NCBI RefSeq assembly: GCF_009362735.1
Contig: NZ_WHNP01000029.1
Span: 50,168 to 114,167 of the forward strand
Reading direction: 5' to 3'
DNA length: 64,000 bases
DNA from: Paraburkholderia franconis
GTDB taxonomy: Bacteria > Pseudomonadota > Gammaproteobacteria > Burkholderiales > Burkholderiaceae
Both the position numbers and the translations under genes were made by a program. The notes beneath the pieces were generated by a model. It was not told the DNA's origin and did not search any database. It worked only from the letters and a program-made list of their open reading frames with translations. Shown here one piece after another: positions 18,237 to 26,536 of the stretch; within the stretch, counting starts at the first letter, position 1; every line of letters starts with the position of its first letter.

Positions 18237-18662
18237 AATGTTCGGCCCGGTCATTAGCTTAACGAAACGAGACCTCTGTCCAGCGACACTGGGGACACGT
18301 TGCGACGGAACGCCGTTCGTTGCTGACAGTGCGATGCTTTCAACGAAGATCCTAATACGTAAGCCCGATTAATGCGGCTTGGAGCCTGCGACCAAATACG
18401 GCGTATTTTGACAACCCGTCGCTCATCCTGACATGAAAAGAGCCCCTCGCTCGCTGCATGCTTCTGGATAGAAGCAGTGCACTATCCGGCTGCTGCTGCA
18501 ATGCTAGTCCGTGCCGGGGTACTTAAAGTGGGTGGGGCATATGCAACAGCAGGTTTCCGGGAGGAATAGTAGCCAAGAGATCGCCTCCATTCAACCGCGC
18601 TAGCACACCGCGGATAGGCGAGCGCTATGGGCGCACTGCAGCCTGAAATACGTCTTCGCAGA
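18237..18662. other. Intergenic stretch between convergent genes
   Basis: 426 bases between the cyclase stop and the 3' end of the GMC-like oxidoreductase. Short open frames show no recognisable protein, and no convincing terminator was seen. Confidence 0.4.
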
Positions 18663-20171
18663 TCATTGCAGCGATTCCAACAACCTATCAGCGACGTGGG
18701 CAGACCATGCTGCGATCGACAGACTCGGTGGAGCTCCAGGTGGCTCGGGTAGCGCGGCGGCATCTGTCACATATAGCCCAGGATTGTCAAAAACCTCGCC
18801 GTTTTCATCGACGACACCATCCAGATTCGACCTACCCAAACAAGCGCCCCCGATGGGCTGAACTGTTATGGGAGCACCAGTAGCGTACACCTTTGTTTTC
18901 GTTGAAGCCTCTATACTCCGTATTTCATCGGAAATCTCCTGATAAACATTATTATCATTTTTGTTATACCGGATCTTGAACTTACCCCGCCTCATCGTCA
19001 TTAAACCATTGCCCTCATCTCCCCCAATAGCAACAATAAAGGAGTTCTTGCGCAGCCACTTTCTTAAAAATTCCGGAAGTGGCACCTCTTCGATACCCTG
19101 AATGCTCGCACGGAGCATTTGTGCAGATTTGCTTAGTGAGTCTTTTGTTCTGAAAGGTCCGCAGAGCGGCGTACCAATACTAAGATCCCTGTCGCTGTTC
19201 TCCTTCCAAAAGCCAAAAAACCCGCCATTCGTGCCAAATCCATAGCCCAACCGTGGCATGCCATCCAGGCCATGATCAACATCGCGGCTCTTCATTAGCA
19301 AACGTACAGTATTTACGCCACCGGCCGCCAGGATGACGCTTTCCGCGAGCACTCGTTCGTCCTGTCCGCTTCGATGGTCTCTATAACGGACTTCATATCG
19401 CATCTTGCGCTCACCTTCCCCTCTTAGTTTGTGAATCGACTTGACCTCACACAGATCGCGTACAACCAAGCCATACTGTATTGCTGGCCAGATGACCGAG
19501 AAATCCAAAGTTGTTTTCGCCCCGGACGGAGATCCGAGAAAGCTATTATTCCGCATGTCGCACTCCCACCGCTCAACCCCGTGCTCCGCCGTGACCTTCG
19601 TCGCCTGTCCAGGTTTCTTGGGCAAAAGGATGCCAATGGGTGCATTTCTTAGCCCTGCATTCGACAGCTCGCCCTTGTAATTGGTTTGATCAAGTTTGTT
19701 TGGGACCATATCATCGGGAAATATGGGCCTTGCGTTGAGCAGGGTAAGAATCTCGTCATAGTAGCTTTCCATGTGCTCTTGAGAAATCCGCGGATGTCGA
19801 TTATCCCAGTACGTGGGGTCGAAAGGTCTACCCAACACTGCCGCATAGATATGACTACCTCCCCCAACATTTGAAGAGCAAATCACATTGATGCCGTCAC
19901 CGAGATATGCCTCGACAAACCCTCTTTTATTAATAACCATCTCGCCTGCAAAAAGACTAGCCCTAACGGATCTCAAGCCATAGGTAAATGCATGCCGCCC
20001 TTGCGGGAGAGGAGCCAAGTCTTCGATGTCAGTCGACTGCATCGGAACCGTGTCTCGCCACGGACCGCGCTCTAGCATCAGAACGTTTCTGTTCGCTTCC
20101 GCTAGTTTTTTCGCAGCAATGGCTCCCCCAAACCCGCTCCCTATGACCAACACTTCAACCTGATCGTCCAT
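18663..20171 (-). CDS. GMC-type FAD oxidoreductase (cholesterol oxidase-like)
   Basis: 502 residues; ATG at 20171 behind AGGA. The FAD fold begins VEVLVIGSGFGGAIAAKKLA with MLERGPW, followed by a motif with SSNVGGGSHIYAAV, AESVILAAGGVNTVRLLM, and a C-terminal GGACLGRSNLDGVVDENGEV then GLYVTDAAALPEPPGAPPSL. This is the GMC branch with cholesterol oxidases and related fungal or bacterial alcohol oxidases, distinct from the gene at 631. It has no export signal. Codon use is more AT-rich in places than its neighbours. An AhpD-like gene lies upstream on the same strand. Confidence 0.8.
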   Translation of the reverse strand: MDDQVEVLVIGSGFGGAIAAKKLAEANRNVLMLERGPWRDTVPMQSTDIEDLAPLPQGRHAFTYGLRSVRASLFAGEMVINKRGFVEAYLGDGINVICSSNVGGGSHIYAAVLGRPFDPTYWDNRHPRISQEHMESYYDEILTLLNARPIFPDDMVPNKLDQTNYKGELSNAGLRNAPIGILLPKKPGQATKVTAEHGVERWECDMRNNSFLGSPSGAKTTLDFSVIWPAIQYGLVVRDLCEVKSIHKLRGEGERKMRYEVRYRDHRSGQDERVLAESVILAAGGVNTVRLLMKSRDVDHGLDGMPRLGYGFGTNGGFFGFWKENSDRDLSIGTPLCGPFRTKDSLSKSAQMLRASIQGIEEVPLPEFLRKWLRKNSFIVAIGGDEGNGLMTMRRGKFKIRYNKNDNNVYQEISDEIRSIEASTKTKVYATGAPITVQPIGGACLGRSNLDGVVDENGEVFDNPGLYVTDAAALPEPPGAPPSLSIAAWSAHVADRLLESLQ

Positions 20172-20460
20172 GGCTGTTCCTATTTCCGAAGAACTCAGAC
20201 GTCGCCTGAGCCCAAGCTGCTAGCGTGCGACACGAGACGTCGAACGAATCTGGCTTCAGACGTGGGCTCGCACGCATCAACGCGCTACCCGCCGCTTCAA
20301 CGGCCGCGGCAGTCGCCGCCGACACGTCTCGAAGCTAGGCGCATTGGGCACCTATGGTCCAAGTCCTTGGCCACCAATCCATCCGGGGCGAGGCGGTTCC
20401 GGAGCAATCCTTGGGCTTCGTAGACCGCCTCGTTTAGCAGATTTGCGACCTCAGTGGAGG
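20172..20460 (-). other. Spacer with inverted repeat between AhpD-like and GMC genes
   Basis: CGAGGCGGT (20389-20397) and ACCGCCTCG (20424-20432) can pair over a 26-base loop just beyond the AhpD stop. No gene was seen in the rest. Confidence 0.4.
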
Positions 20461-20790
20461 CTACCGCTCGTCATACAGCTTCAACGCAAGCAGTCCTTGC
20501 CCATATGCAGCGCCGGCACGCATGGCAGCTGCGATCATGCACACCTCAGCAATTTCCTCACGAGTGGCACCGTGCCGTTTCGCCCCTGCTGTATGCAAAT
20601 CAACGCAGAGCGGGCATTGTGTTGTAAAGGCAACACCTAATGCGACGAGCTCCCGATACTTGTTGGGAATGTGCCCATCTGCGCGCGCAATGGCGTCGTG
20701 GTGAAACGCTTTGAACGTCTTCCCATCTGGCCCGGCGAGCCGGAACAGTTCTTCTGACAGGTTAAGGTCCGATCTTTCTTGGTAGCTCAT
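20461..20790 (-). CDS. AhpD-like carboxymuconolactone decarboxylase-family protein
   Basis: 109 residues. The segment VALGVAFTTQCPLCVDLHTA holds the redox CxxC with a following His (CPLCVDLH), and GATREEIAEVCMIAAAMRAG is the second family helix. Members act as thiol-dependent peroxidases or small decarboxylases. Start ATG 20790 has AGGA ten bases upstream. The last 70 residues are repeated almost unchanged in the truncated copy at 30796. A 6-bp dyad at 20906-20920 lies in its promoter. Confidence 0.87.
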   Translation of the reverse strand: MSYQERSDLNLSEELFRLAGPDGKTFKAFHHDAIARADGHIPNKYRELVALGVAFTTQCPLCVDLHTAGAKRHGATREEIAEVCMIAAAMRAGAAYGQGLLALKLYDER

Positions 20791-21568
20791 TTTTCACAAT
20801 TCCTATTTGGATACCAGCGTTAACGTGAGCGCATACAAGAGCGCGTTAACAACAGTAAAGTGACCATGCCGGCTCCGCAAGGCAGACGTGCTTTGTCGGA
20901 TATATAGATAATCTTTATCTTGCGCAGTCTCGAACATCCCTAGTCTGAGATTTTCGATAAATTGGTTGGACTAAAGCCCGCGATTCACATGCACGAGCTC
21001 CGCTACCCCGACGAGCGGCATGAGACGCTCAACTGCAAAGGAAGAGCGCTGCCCGTCCACTGGCACGCCAGTGACTGCGCGTGTTGGCAAGCGCATTCCC
21101 AAATAATTCCCTCTAGGATCCAGACAGATCGATGCAGCAGACTGCTTGGGCTGCGCGGGATGTGGCTACAGCGTGGTCGGCGCTGAAGCGCCTCATCTCC
21201 TGCATCCCATCGCTGACGAGCTGCACAGGCAGGTCAGTTTCAAGCCTTCAACCCTGTGAGGGCGCTCAAATCTCGTTGCGTCGCACCGAGTTGTCGCCAA
21301 CCGAAGCAGGCTCGTACAGGCGAGGAACCGTTTGGTCTGGCGCGATGTACCGCGTCATGCGCGACCAATCTAAAGATTCTCTTTCAATCGAAAACAGAAT
21401 ATCTCATTTGCGAGTGAGCGTTGTAAGTTGAACAATAGCTGAGTTATTTGAAGCCTGTTCTGACCGACGCGCGTCTAGCGACGTCAGAATTTTCAACCGC
21501 GAAGAAATTATGTTTCACCCGGCTCACAGTGCAAGCCTGGACGGACAACACTCCTCACGAGAGATCAG
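20791..21568. promoter_or_regulatory. Long intergenic region with a 6-3-6 dyad
   Basis: 780 bases without a credible gene. At 20906-20920, AGATAA-TCT-TTATCT is a perfect inverted repeat in AT-rich DNA, about 120 bases ahead of the AhpD-like start. It has the size of a LysR-type box. The rest contains only short frames lacking family signatures. Confidence 0.35.
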
Positions 21569-22102
21569 ATGTCGAAAACAAAAAATGCGATCACGCTCGG
21601 CGCGATCGCGGTCGCAGGCCTCAGCTCGCTATCGGCGGCGTACGCGCAAGTTTCGACGAGCGGATACGTCCTACCGATGAATCTCGCGTTCGAAGCGGCG
21701 CTCGAAGCCGTGCAAACGTGCAACGCAAAGGGCTATGCCGTGACGGCAACTGTAGTCGACGTAGCGGGAACGCCCCAAGCTGTCTTGCGGAGCGATCACG
21801 CCGCGGTTCATACGAGGGACTCCTCATATCGGAAGGCATATACCGCAGTTTCGATGGGGTCGGTTTTCCATTTCGATCGCACCAGCCAGTTCCTGGATTT
21901 ACTTACGTCGAAATTTCCACCACTTGCTGCACAGTCCCTGGCATCCACGCCGAATGTGACGACGTTGCCGGGCGGTGTCGCCATCAAGGTCGGGGACGAA
22001 ATCATCGCCGGCATTGGCGTGGGTGGTTCGCCGGGTGGGGACAAAGATGAAGCCTGCGCGCTGGCGGCGGTAGCAAAGATCAAAGACAAGCTACCGCATT
22101 AG
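21569..22102 (+). CDS. Secreted HbpS/GlcG-family protein (heme-binding-like)
   Basis: 177 residues with a signal peptide ending SAAYA-QVS near residue 26. The mature part follows the HbpS/GlcG/PduO-C fold: AFEAALEAVQTCNAKGYAV, ATVVDVAGTPQAVLRSD, AVHTRDSSYRKAYTA, then LPGGVAIKVGDEIIAGIGVG and GGDKDEACA near the end. Known members bind heme or cobalamin or assist oxidoreductases; this one would act in the periplasm. Fragments of closely related genes survive at 29427 and 34408. Confidence 0.83.
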   Translation: MSKTKNAITLGAIAVAGLSSLSAAYAQVSTSGYVLPMNLAFEAALEAVQTCNAKGYAVTATVVDVAGTPQAVLRSDHAAVHTRDSSYRKAYTAVSMGSVFHFDRTSQFLDLLTSKFPPLAAQSLASTPNVTTLPGGVAIKVGDEIIAGIGVGGSPGGDKDEACALAAVAKIKDKLPH

Positions 22103-22442
22103 ATCGGTTCGAGACGCCCTGCCGGTACGCTCGCTCCGGCTAAGGGCTTTGGACGCAAGGGTGAGAGACGTTGCGATGCTGGCAATAATCTCAAACACTT
22201 GCGGAGAAGAGCTGAGGCGTAACAGAAAGCGTTGACGTGGAACGCCGAGGCGATATCCCGCTTTGGCGGGCTGCTCGCGGTGCTGCCTGCCGAGTACCAC
22301 GAGGCGCTGCTGAGTCAGACCAACGTTCTCTTGATTACCCAGCGAGCCACAAGACGCTTTGCCGGGGTAGCTTCTTCCGGCCTGTCGCACCACCTCGTAG
22401 GGATCCCGGATCCTCCTCCACCCCTGTCTCCGGGATCGTTTG
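22103..22442. other. Degenerate intergenic DNA before a terminator
   Basis: No intact gene. The short frame near 22232-22330 (plus strand) reads NAEAISRFGGLLAVLPAEYH and looks protein-like but could not be placed in a family; it may be a remnant whose terminator is at 22443. Confidence 0.3.
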
Positions 22443-22473
22443 GGTGCCGTGCTAGCACGGCACCTTTTTTTTT
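22443..22473 (+). terminator. Strong rho-independent terminator
   Basis: A perfect 22-base palindrome (GGTGCCGTGC with its complement, centre TA shared) is followed by nine T. It ends a plus-strand transcript, either from the HbpS-like gene 340 bases upstream or from a lost gene, and insulates the chemoreceptor gene. Confidence 0.85.
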
Positions 22474-22595
22474 GGAAGTGGATGCCAGGTGGACGGAAAT
22501 AGCCGTAATCCGTTTCCGTACCATCGCCCGCAGAGCGCTCGCCAGCACCATTTCAGGAGCGAGAATTTCTTTGTGTTCAATTTCTCATTAAAAAA

Positions 22596-24161
22596 ATGAA
22601 TAACCTCAAGATCGGTGTTCGTCTGTCGGCAGCTTTTGGTCTCTTGATCGTGCTGCTGATCGGAATCTCGGCTCTCGCGGTGCTTCAGCTTCGTGCGGCA
22701 AGCCAGCGCACCCAAGAGTTGGTCAATGAAACCTATCTCAAGGTCGAACTTGCCCATCAACTCAAAGACTATGCAAACTTCACGGCGCGCCAAATGCGCA
22801 GTGCGCTGCTTGCCCGCGGCACGGACGAGGTCACGAGGGACCTGGAGCAAGTCGAGCAAACGCGCAGCAAGTACGAGCCAGTGGTCAAGCGGCTCGATGC
22901 GCTCATTCGCTTCACGGAGGGACGCAAGCTTTTCGACGAGATGCGGGCAGTACAGTTGCGTTACCGGGATACGCGCGACAAGGTCGTCGGTCTCACAAGG
23001 CAGGGGCAAAAGGACCAAGCCATCGATCTCATGTTTGGCGATCTACGCAAGGAGCAACAAGCATACTTCGACGCGATCGACAATCTCGTGAAATTTCAAA
23101 CCGACCTGATGGCGCAAAGCGGCAATGACGCCGCGACGGCCGCCCGTGACGCCACACTGACGATTGCAGTGTCCGCCCTCATCGCAATTGTGCTTGGCAT
23201 TACGTGCAGTTGGGCGATCACCCGCTCGGTGGCCGAGCCGGCGCGCGCGGCCGTCGAATCAGCCAATCGCGTCGCGGACGGAGATTTGACGGTGCGCATC
23301 GACACGAGGACAGACGACGAGATGGGACAGCTAATGCGAGCCTTGCAGAAAATGAATGGAAGCCTCGCACAGATCATCGGTGGCGTGCGGACCAGCGTTG
23401 AGACCATCAATTCGGCAGCGAGTCAAATTGCCTCGGAGAACGCCTCGCTGGCTACCCGCACCGAGCAGCAAGCCGCCTCACTAGAGCAAACCGCAGCGAG
23501 CATGACGCAATTGACCGAAACAGTAAAACAGAACGCGGAAAATGCACACGAGGCGAAGGCGTTCGCAGCGAACGCAAGCGACATTGCGGATACGGGCCAC
23601 TCGGCGGTGCAGAAGATGCTCGGGACGATCGGGCGCGTCAACGAAAGCGCGGCCGAGATCTCGGAGATTACCAGCCTCATCGAAGGCATCGCGTTCCAAA
23701 CCAACATCCTGGCGCTCAACGCCGCGGTTGAAGCCGCGCGCGCCGGCGAGCAGGGACGCGGCTTCGCCGTGGTGGCGAGCGAGGTGCGCTCGCTGGCGCA
23801 GCGCTCATCGGCGGCGGCCAAGGAGATCAAGGAAATCATCGAGACATCGGTCGGCATGATCCAAGATAGCGCCCGTCAGGCCGGAGAGGTCGGCGCCAGT
23901 GTTGAGCAGATCAAACAGGCGGTGCGCAAGGTGCTGGAAATCGTCGCTGAAATTTCGACTGCATCTGAGCAGCAGACGGATGGTATCGAGCAGGTCCATA
24001 CCGCGGTCAATCAGCTAGATCGCATGAGCCAGCAGAACGCCACCCTCGTGGAGGAGTCGGCGGCAGCGGCACGGTCGCTGGAGGAGCAGGCGATCGGACT
24101 GCGCACCGCCATCTCCATCTTCAAGGTGGATTCAACCCCGCCTGACCTCCATGACGCGTGA
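22596..24161 (+). CDS. Methyl-accepting chemotaxis protein
   Basis: 521 residues, a transmembrane chemoreceptor. Order: first membrane helix (about 10-30), a four-helix-bundle periplasmic sensor (31-190) rich in charged heptads, second membrane helix near 193-213, HAMP (about 214-266, ending DEMGQLMRALQKMN), then the signalling domain. The hairpin tip reads IEGIAFQTNILALNAAVEAA and EQGRGFAVVASEVRSLAQRS, which is diagnostic. No C-terminal NWETF pentapeptide. It relays ligand binding to CheA/CheW, and none of the che genes are nearby. Its ligand may be a substrate of the neighbouring uptake systems, but that is inference. Confidence 0.95.
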   Translation: MNNLKIGVRLSAAFGLLIVLLIGISALAVLQLRAASQRTQELVNETYLKVELAHQLKDYANFTARQMRSALLARGTDEVTRDLEQVEQTRSKYEPVVKRLDALIRFTEGRKLFDEMRAVQLRYRDTRDKVVGLTRQGQKDQAIDLMFGDLRKEQQAYFDAIDNLVKFQTDLMAQSGNDAATAARDATLTIAVSALIAIVLGITCSWAITRSVAEPARAAVESANRVADGDLTVRIDTRTDDEMGQLMRALQKMNGSLAQIIGGVRTSVETINSAASQIASENASLATRTEQQAASLEQTAASMTQLTETVKQNAENAHEAKAFAANASDIADTGHSAVQKMLGTIGRVNESAAEISEITSLIEGIAFQTNILALNAAVEAARAGEQGRGFAVVASEVRSLAQRSSAAAKEIKEIIETSVGMIQDSARQAGEVGASVEQIKQAVRKVLEIVAEISTASEQQTDGIEQVHTAVNQLDRMSQQNATLVEESAAAARSLEEQAIGLRTAISIFKVDSTPPDLHDA

Positions 24162-24390
24162 GTTTCATGTACGCATGGCGCCTCTTGGAGGCCGCGGCCT
24201 GCAAACTCCCTCACCGGTAATGCGGCGACTCAGAGGTAACGCTAATACGCGGTCAAGGTTTTCTTTCGATCATCAGCAGAACATCTTGTTTGCGACAGCC
24301 TGCGAAGTCATCGAACAATGTCGGTGTAGAGGGAAAGAAAACCAAATCGATCAGCGACCGCACCCAGGACTTGGTATTTCAGGAGAATTT

Positions 24391-25182
24391 ATGAACAGTT
24401 TCTATCAGGGGTTCGCCCTGCGAGCTTCCACGCGCCTTGCCACCGTGCTGGCGTTGTCTATCTCGTCAGTCCACGCGTCACCACAATTTGTGTTGCATGT
24501 CTATGGTCCCGGAGGTCCGGCTCCGGCAATGAAGGAGGCGGCCGAAGCGTTCGAGAAGCAGACGGGTACGCATGTCGACGTCACGGCCGGACCAACGCCA
24601 TCATGGATCGACCACGCGCGCGCCGACGCTGACCTGATCTTCAGCGGCTCCGAAACGATGATGTCGGACTTTGTCGTCGCAATGGGCGACCAACTCACAC
24701 CTCAAGCACCGGTTCCGCTGTACCTTCGTCCAATGGCGATCCTCGTTCGTCCCGGCAATCCTCGCCATATCCGTGGCCTAGCGGACTTGCTCAAGCCGGG
24801 CGTGAAGATTCTGGTGGTCAATGGCGCGGGACAAAACGGCGTATGGGAAGACGTTGCAGGTCGCCTCGGCGATATTCGCACCGTTGCGGCGATGCGCGGC
24901 AATATCGTGAGCTACGCGGGTAATAGCGCTACCGCGCGACAGACCTGGATCGCACAGCCCGACATCGACGCGTGGCTTATCTGGAACATCTGGCAAGTAT
25001 CGAACCCTTCTCTTGCCGAGACAGTGTCGATCGAGCCACGCTACGCGATCTATCGCGATACAGGCGTAGCAGTGACCAAACGTGGAACAGAGAATCCGGC
25101 CGCCCAGCAGTTCGTTGATTTTCTTCGGTCCAAAGCGGGTGCGGCAATTTACGCCCGCTGGGGTTGGATGACCGGAGAGTAA
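24391..25182 (+). CDS. Periplasmic substrate-binding protein, AcfC-like
   Basis: 263 residues; ATG at 24391 preceded by AGGAGA, about 230 bases after the chemoreceptor. A signal peptide ends SVHA-SPQ. The mature chain has VLHVYGPGGPAPAMKEAAEA, a DLIFSGSETMM block, RPMAILVRPGNPRHI, and NIVSYAGNSATARQTW, the pattern of AcfC-type relatives of molybdate/sulfate binding proteins. AcfC was named as an accessory colonisation factor with a role in taxis or uptake. Lying next to an MCP, it could present a ligand to that receptor. No ABC permease adjoins. Confidence 0.78.
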   Translation: MNSFYQGFALRASTRLATVLALSISSVHASPQFVLHVYGPGGPAPAMKEAAEAFEKQTGTHVDVTAGPTPSWIDHARADADLIFSGSETMMSDFVVAMGDQLTPQAPVPLYLRPMAILVRPGNPRHIRGLADLLKPGVKILVVNGAGQNGVWEDVAGRLGDIRTVAAMRGNIVSYAGNSATARQTWIAQPDIDAWLIWNIWQVSNPSLAETVSIEPRYAIYRDTGVAVTKRGTENPAAQQFVDFLRSKAGAAIYARWGWMTGE

Positions 25183-25227
25183 GTCGGCAACCAGGAGAGT
25201 CGAGGTAGGTTCCCGGGTAAAACAAAC

Positions 25228-25262
25228 GCCGGGTAAGGGCAAGCGCGTGGCCCCTACCCGGC
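25228..25262. terminator. Bidirectional terminator between convergent genes
   Basis: GCCGGGTA and TACCCGGC pair, extended by GGG/CCC with a one-base bulge, between the AcfC-like stop (25182) and the SDR stop (25268). Confidence 0.7.
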
Positions 25263-25267
25263 AAGCA

Positions 25268-26041
25268 TCAGTTGCGTCCGGCCATCACGCCTCCATCCAC
25301 GTCCCAAATTGCGCCGGTCACCCAGCTTGCCTTGTCCGACAGCAAAAAGATCACGACTTCGGCAACGTCCTGCGGAGTCCCGATACGCCCTATCGGATGG
25401 AAGCTGTCGAAGCCCTGCAGCGCACTATTCACCTCGGCCTTCGGGATGAATTTCTCGTAGATCGGGGTTTGGACTACTGCCGGCGACACCGCGTTGACAC
25501 GGATGCGTTTCGGCGCCAACTCCATGGCCAAGTGCTGGGTCAGCGAATGCAGACCCGCCTTGGCCATGGCATACGCTGACGCCGGCATCGCAGCGATGGC
25601 CTGCTGCGCCCCGACCGAACCGATGTTGACGATGGCGCCCGGACAGTCGTTCGCAACGAGGTTCGCGGCAACCTTCTGCGTTATAAAAAAGAAGGCTTTG
25701 TTCAGCTTCAGATACTGGTCGTAGTCCGAATCTTGATGTTCCAGGAACGGCTTCGGAAAGAAGATGCCGGCCGCATTGACGAGCAAGTCGATATCCGGAT
25801 GCTGCTCGTCGATCGCCTTGAGCAGAGCGGTCAGCCCATCGTTGCTCGATAGGTCCGCCGTCAACGCGGACACCTCGCCCAGCGCCGCCAATTGCTTGCG
25901 CGCATCCTCTGCTTTATCGGCACGATGCCCGACGATGACCGCAGTGCCGCCCTCGGCGAGGACCATACGGGCCGTCTCCAGCCCCATTCCGCTGGTTCCA
26001 CCGACGACCAACAGTTTCTTGCCCTTGAATTGATTGCTCAT
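25268..26041 (-). CDS. Short-chain dehydrogenase/reductase, copy 1
   Basis: 257 residues of the classical SDR family. Nucleotide loop VVGGTSGMGLETARM, NAAG motif in LLVNAAGIFFPKPF, catalytic Ser in NIGSVGA, YAMAKAG (Tyr and Lys), and the VNAVSPAVVQTPIY segment are all present, with WVTGAIWDVDGGVMAGRN closing the chain. It reduces or oxidises an unknown carbonyl/alcohol with NAD(P)H. The product is almost identical to the SDR at 48988, and resemblance continues a few dozen bases upstream of the start. Confidence 0.93.
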   Translation of the reverse strand: MSNQFKGKKLLVVGGTSGMGLETARMVLAEGGTAVIVGHRADKAEDARKQLAALGEVSALTADLSSNDGLTALLKAIDEQHPDIDLLVNAAGIFFPKPFLEHQDSDYDQYLKLNKAFFFITQKVAANLVANDCPGAIVNIGSVGAQQAIAAMPASAYAMAKAGLHSLTQHLAMELAPKRIRVNAVSPAVVQTPIYEKFIPKAEVNSALQGFDSFHPIGRIGTPQDVAEVVIFLLSDKASWVTGAIWDVDGGVMAGRN

Positions 26042-26406
26042 TTGAAATCTCTCTACCTGCTGCTTGGCAGGATGCGATTGAAGAAAAGCAGGATAGAGCT
26101 ACCACCGTGCGGCGCCCCCCCGGCGTCACTTAATGCGGGAACGACCCGTCGAAGCCCCGCGAGGCACTGGAAGGAAAGCTATTCATGCTCGCGAGCGCGG
26201 CGGTGACCCCGACTATCGACTGTGGATCACGTTTTGCTGGACACTACCCTGCTCTATGGGATTCTTCACCGTTTTCTTTCCGCCGGCAAACGAGAGAAAG
26301 TGTCTTGAGTCGAAAGAAAATCTTTGCCGCGTGCAGTCCTTTGCGACGATGTGATCGATGCCCTGCGTGCAACTGAGCATGATCCTCAATTTGGACCGAT
26401 TTGGGC
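26042..26406. other. Divergent intergenic region, SDR / metal ATPase
   Basis: No gene of recognisable family. Frames at 26133-26455 lack signatures. The metal-responsive promoter of the ATPase begins at 26407. Confidence 0.4.
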
Positions 26407-26437
26407 TTGACTTTGCCACGATTGGAAAGGCTAGCTT
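26407..26437 (+). promoter_or_regulatory. MerR-type promoter of the Zn/Cd-type ATPase
   Basis: TTGACT (26407-26412) and TAGCTT (26432-26437) are separated by 19 bases, the lengthened spacer of MerR-family promoters. The spacer holds the dyad CTTTGCC-ACGATT-GGAAAG. It lies 100 bases before the ATPase start. The dyad differs from the copper operators further right, which suggests a ZntR/CadR/PbrR-type regulator that is not encoded next to it. Confidence 0.65.
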
Positions 26438-26536
26438 ACAGAACAGGTTGAACAAACTGTCGGCAGCTAGCCATGAGCGCTCCCAATTCGAACGTATCGA
26501 TTCGCGTTGGCTGTACCGGCAACACTGGAGATTAAT

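Noticed and set aside
18482..18763. 93-codon minus frame at the end of the second GMC gene
   Set aside because: Overlaps the true C-terminus in another phase and has no recognisable domain.
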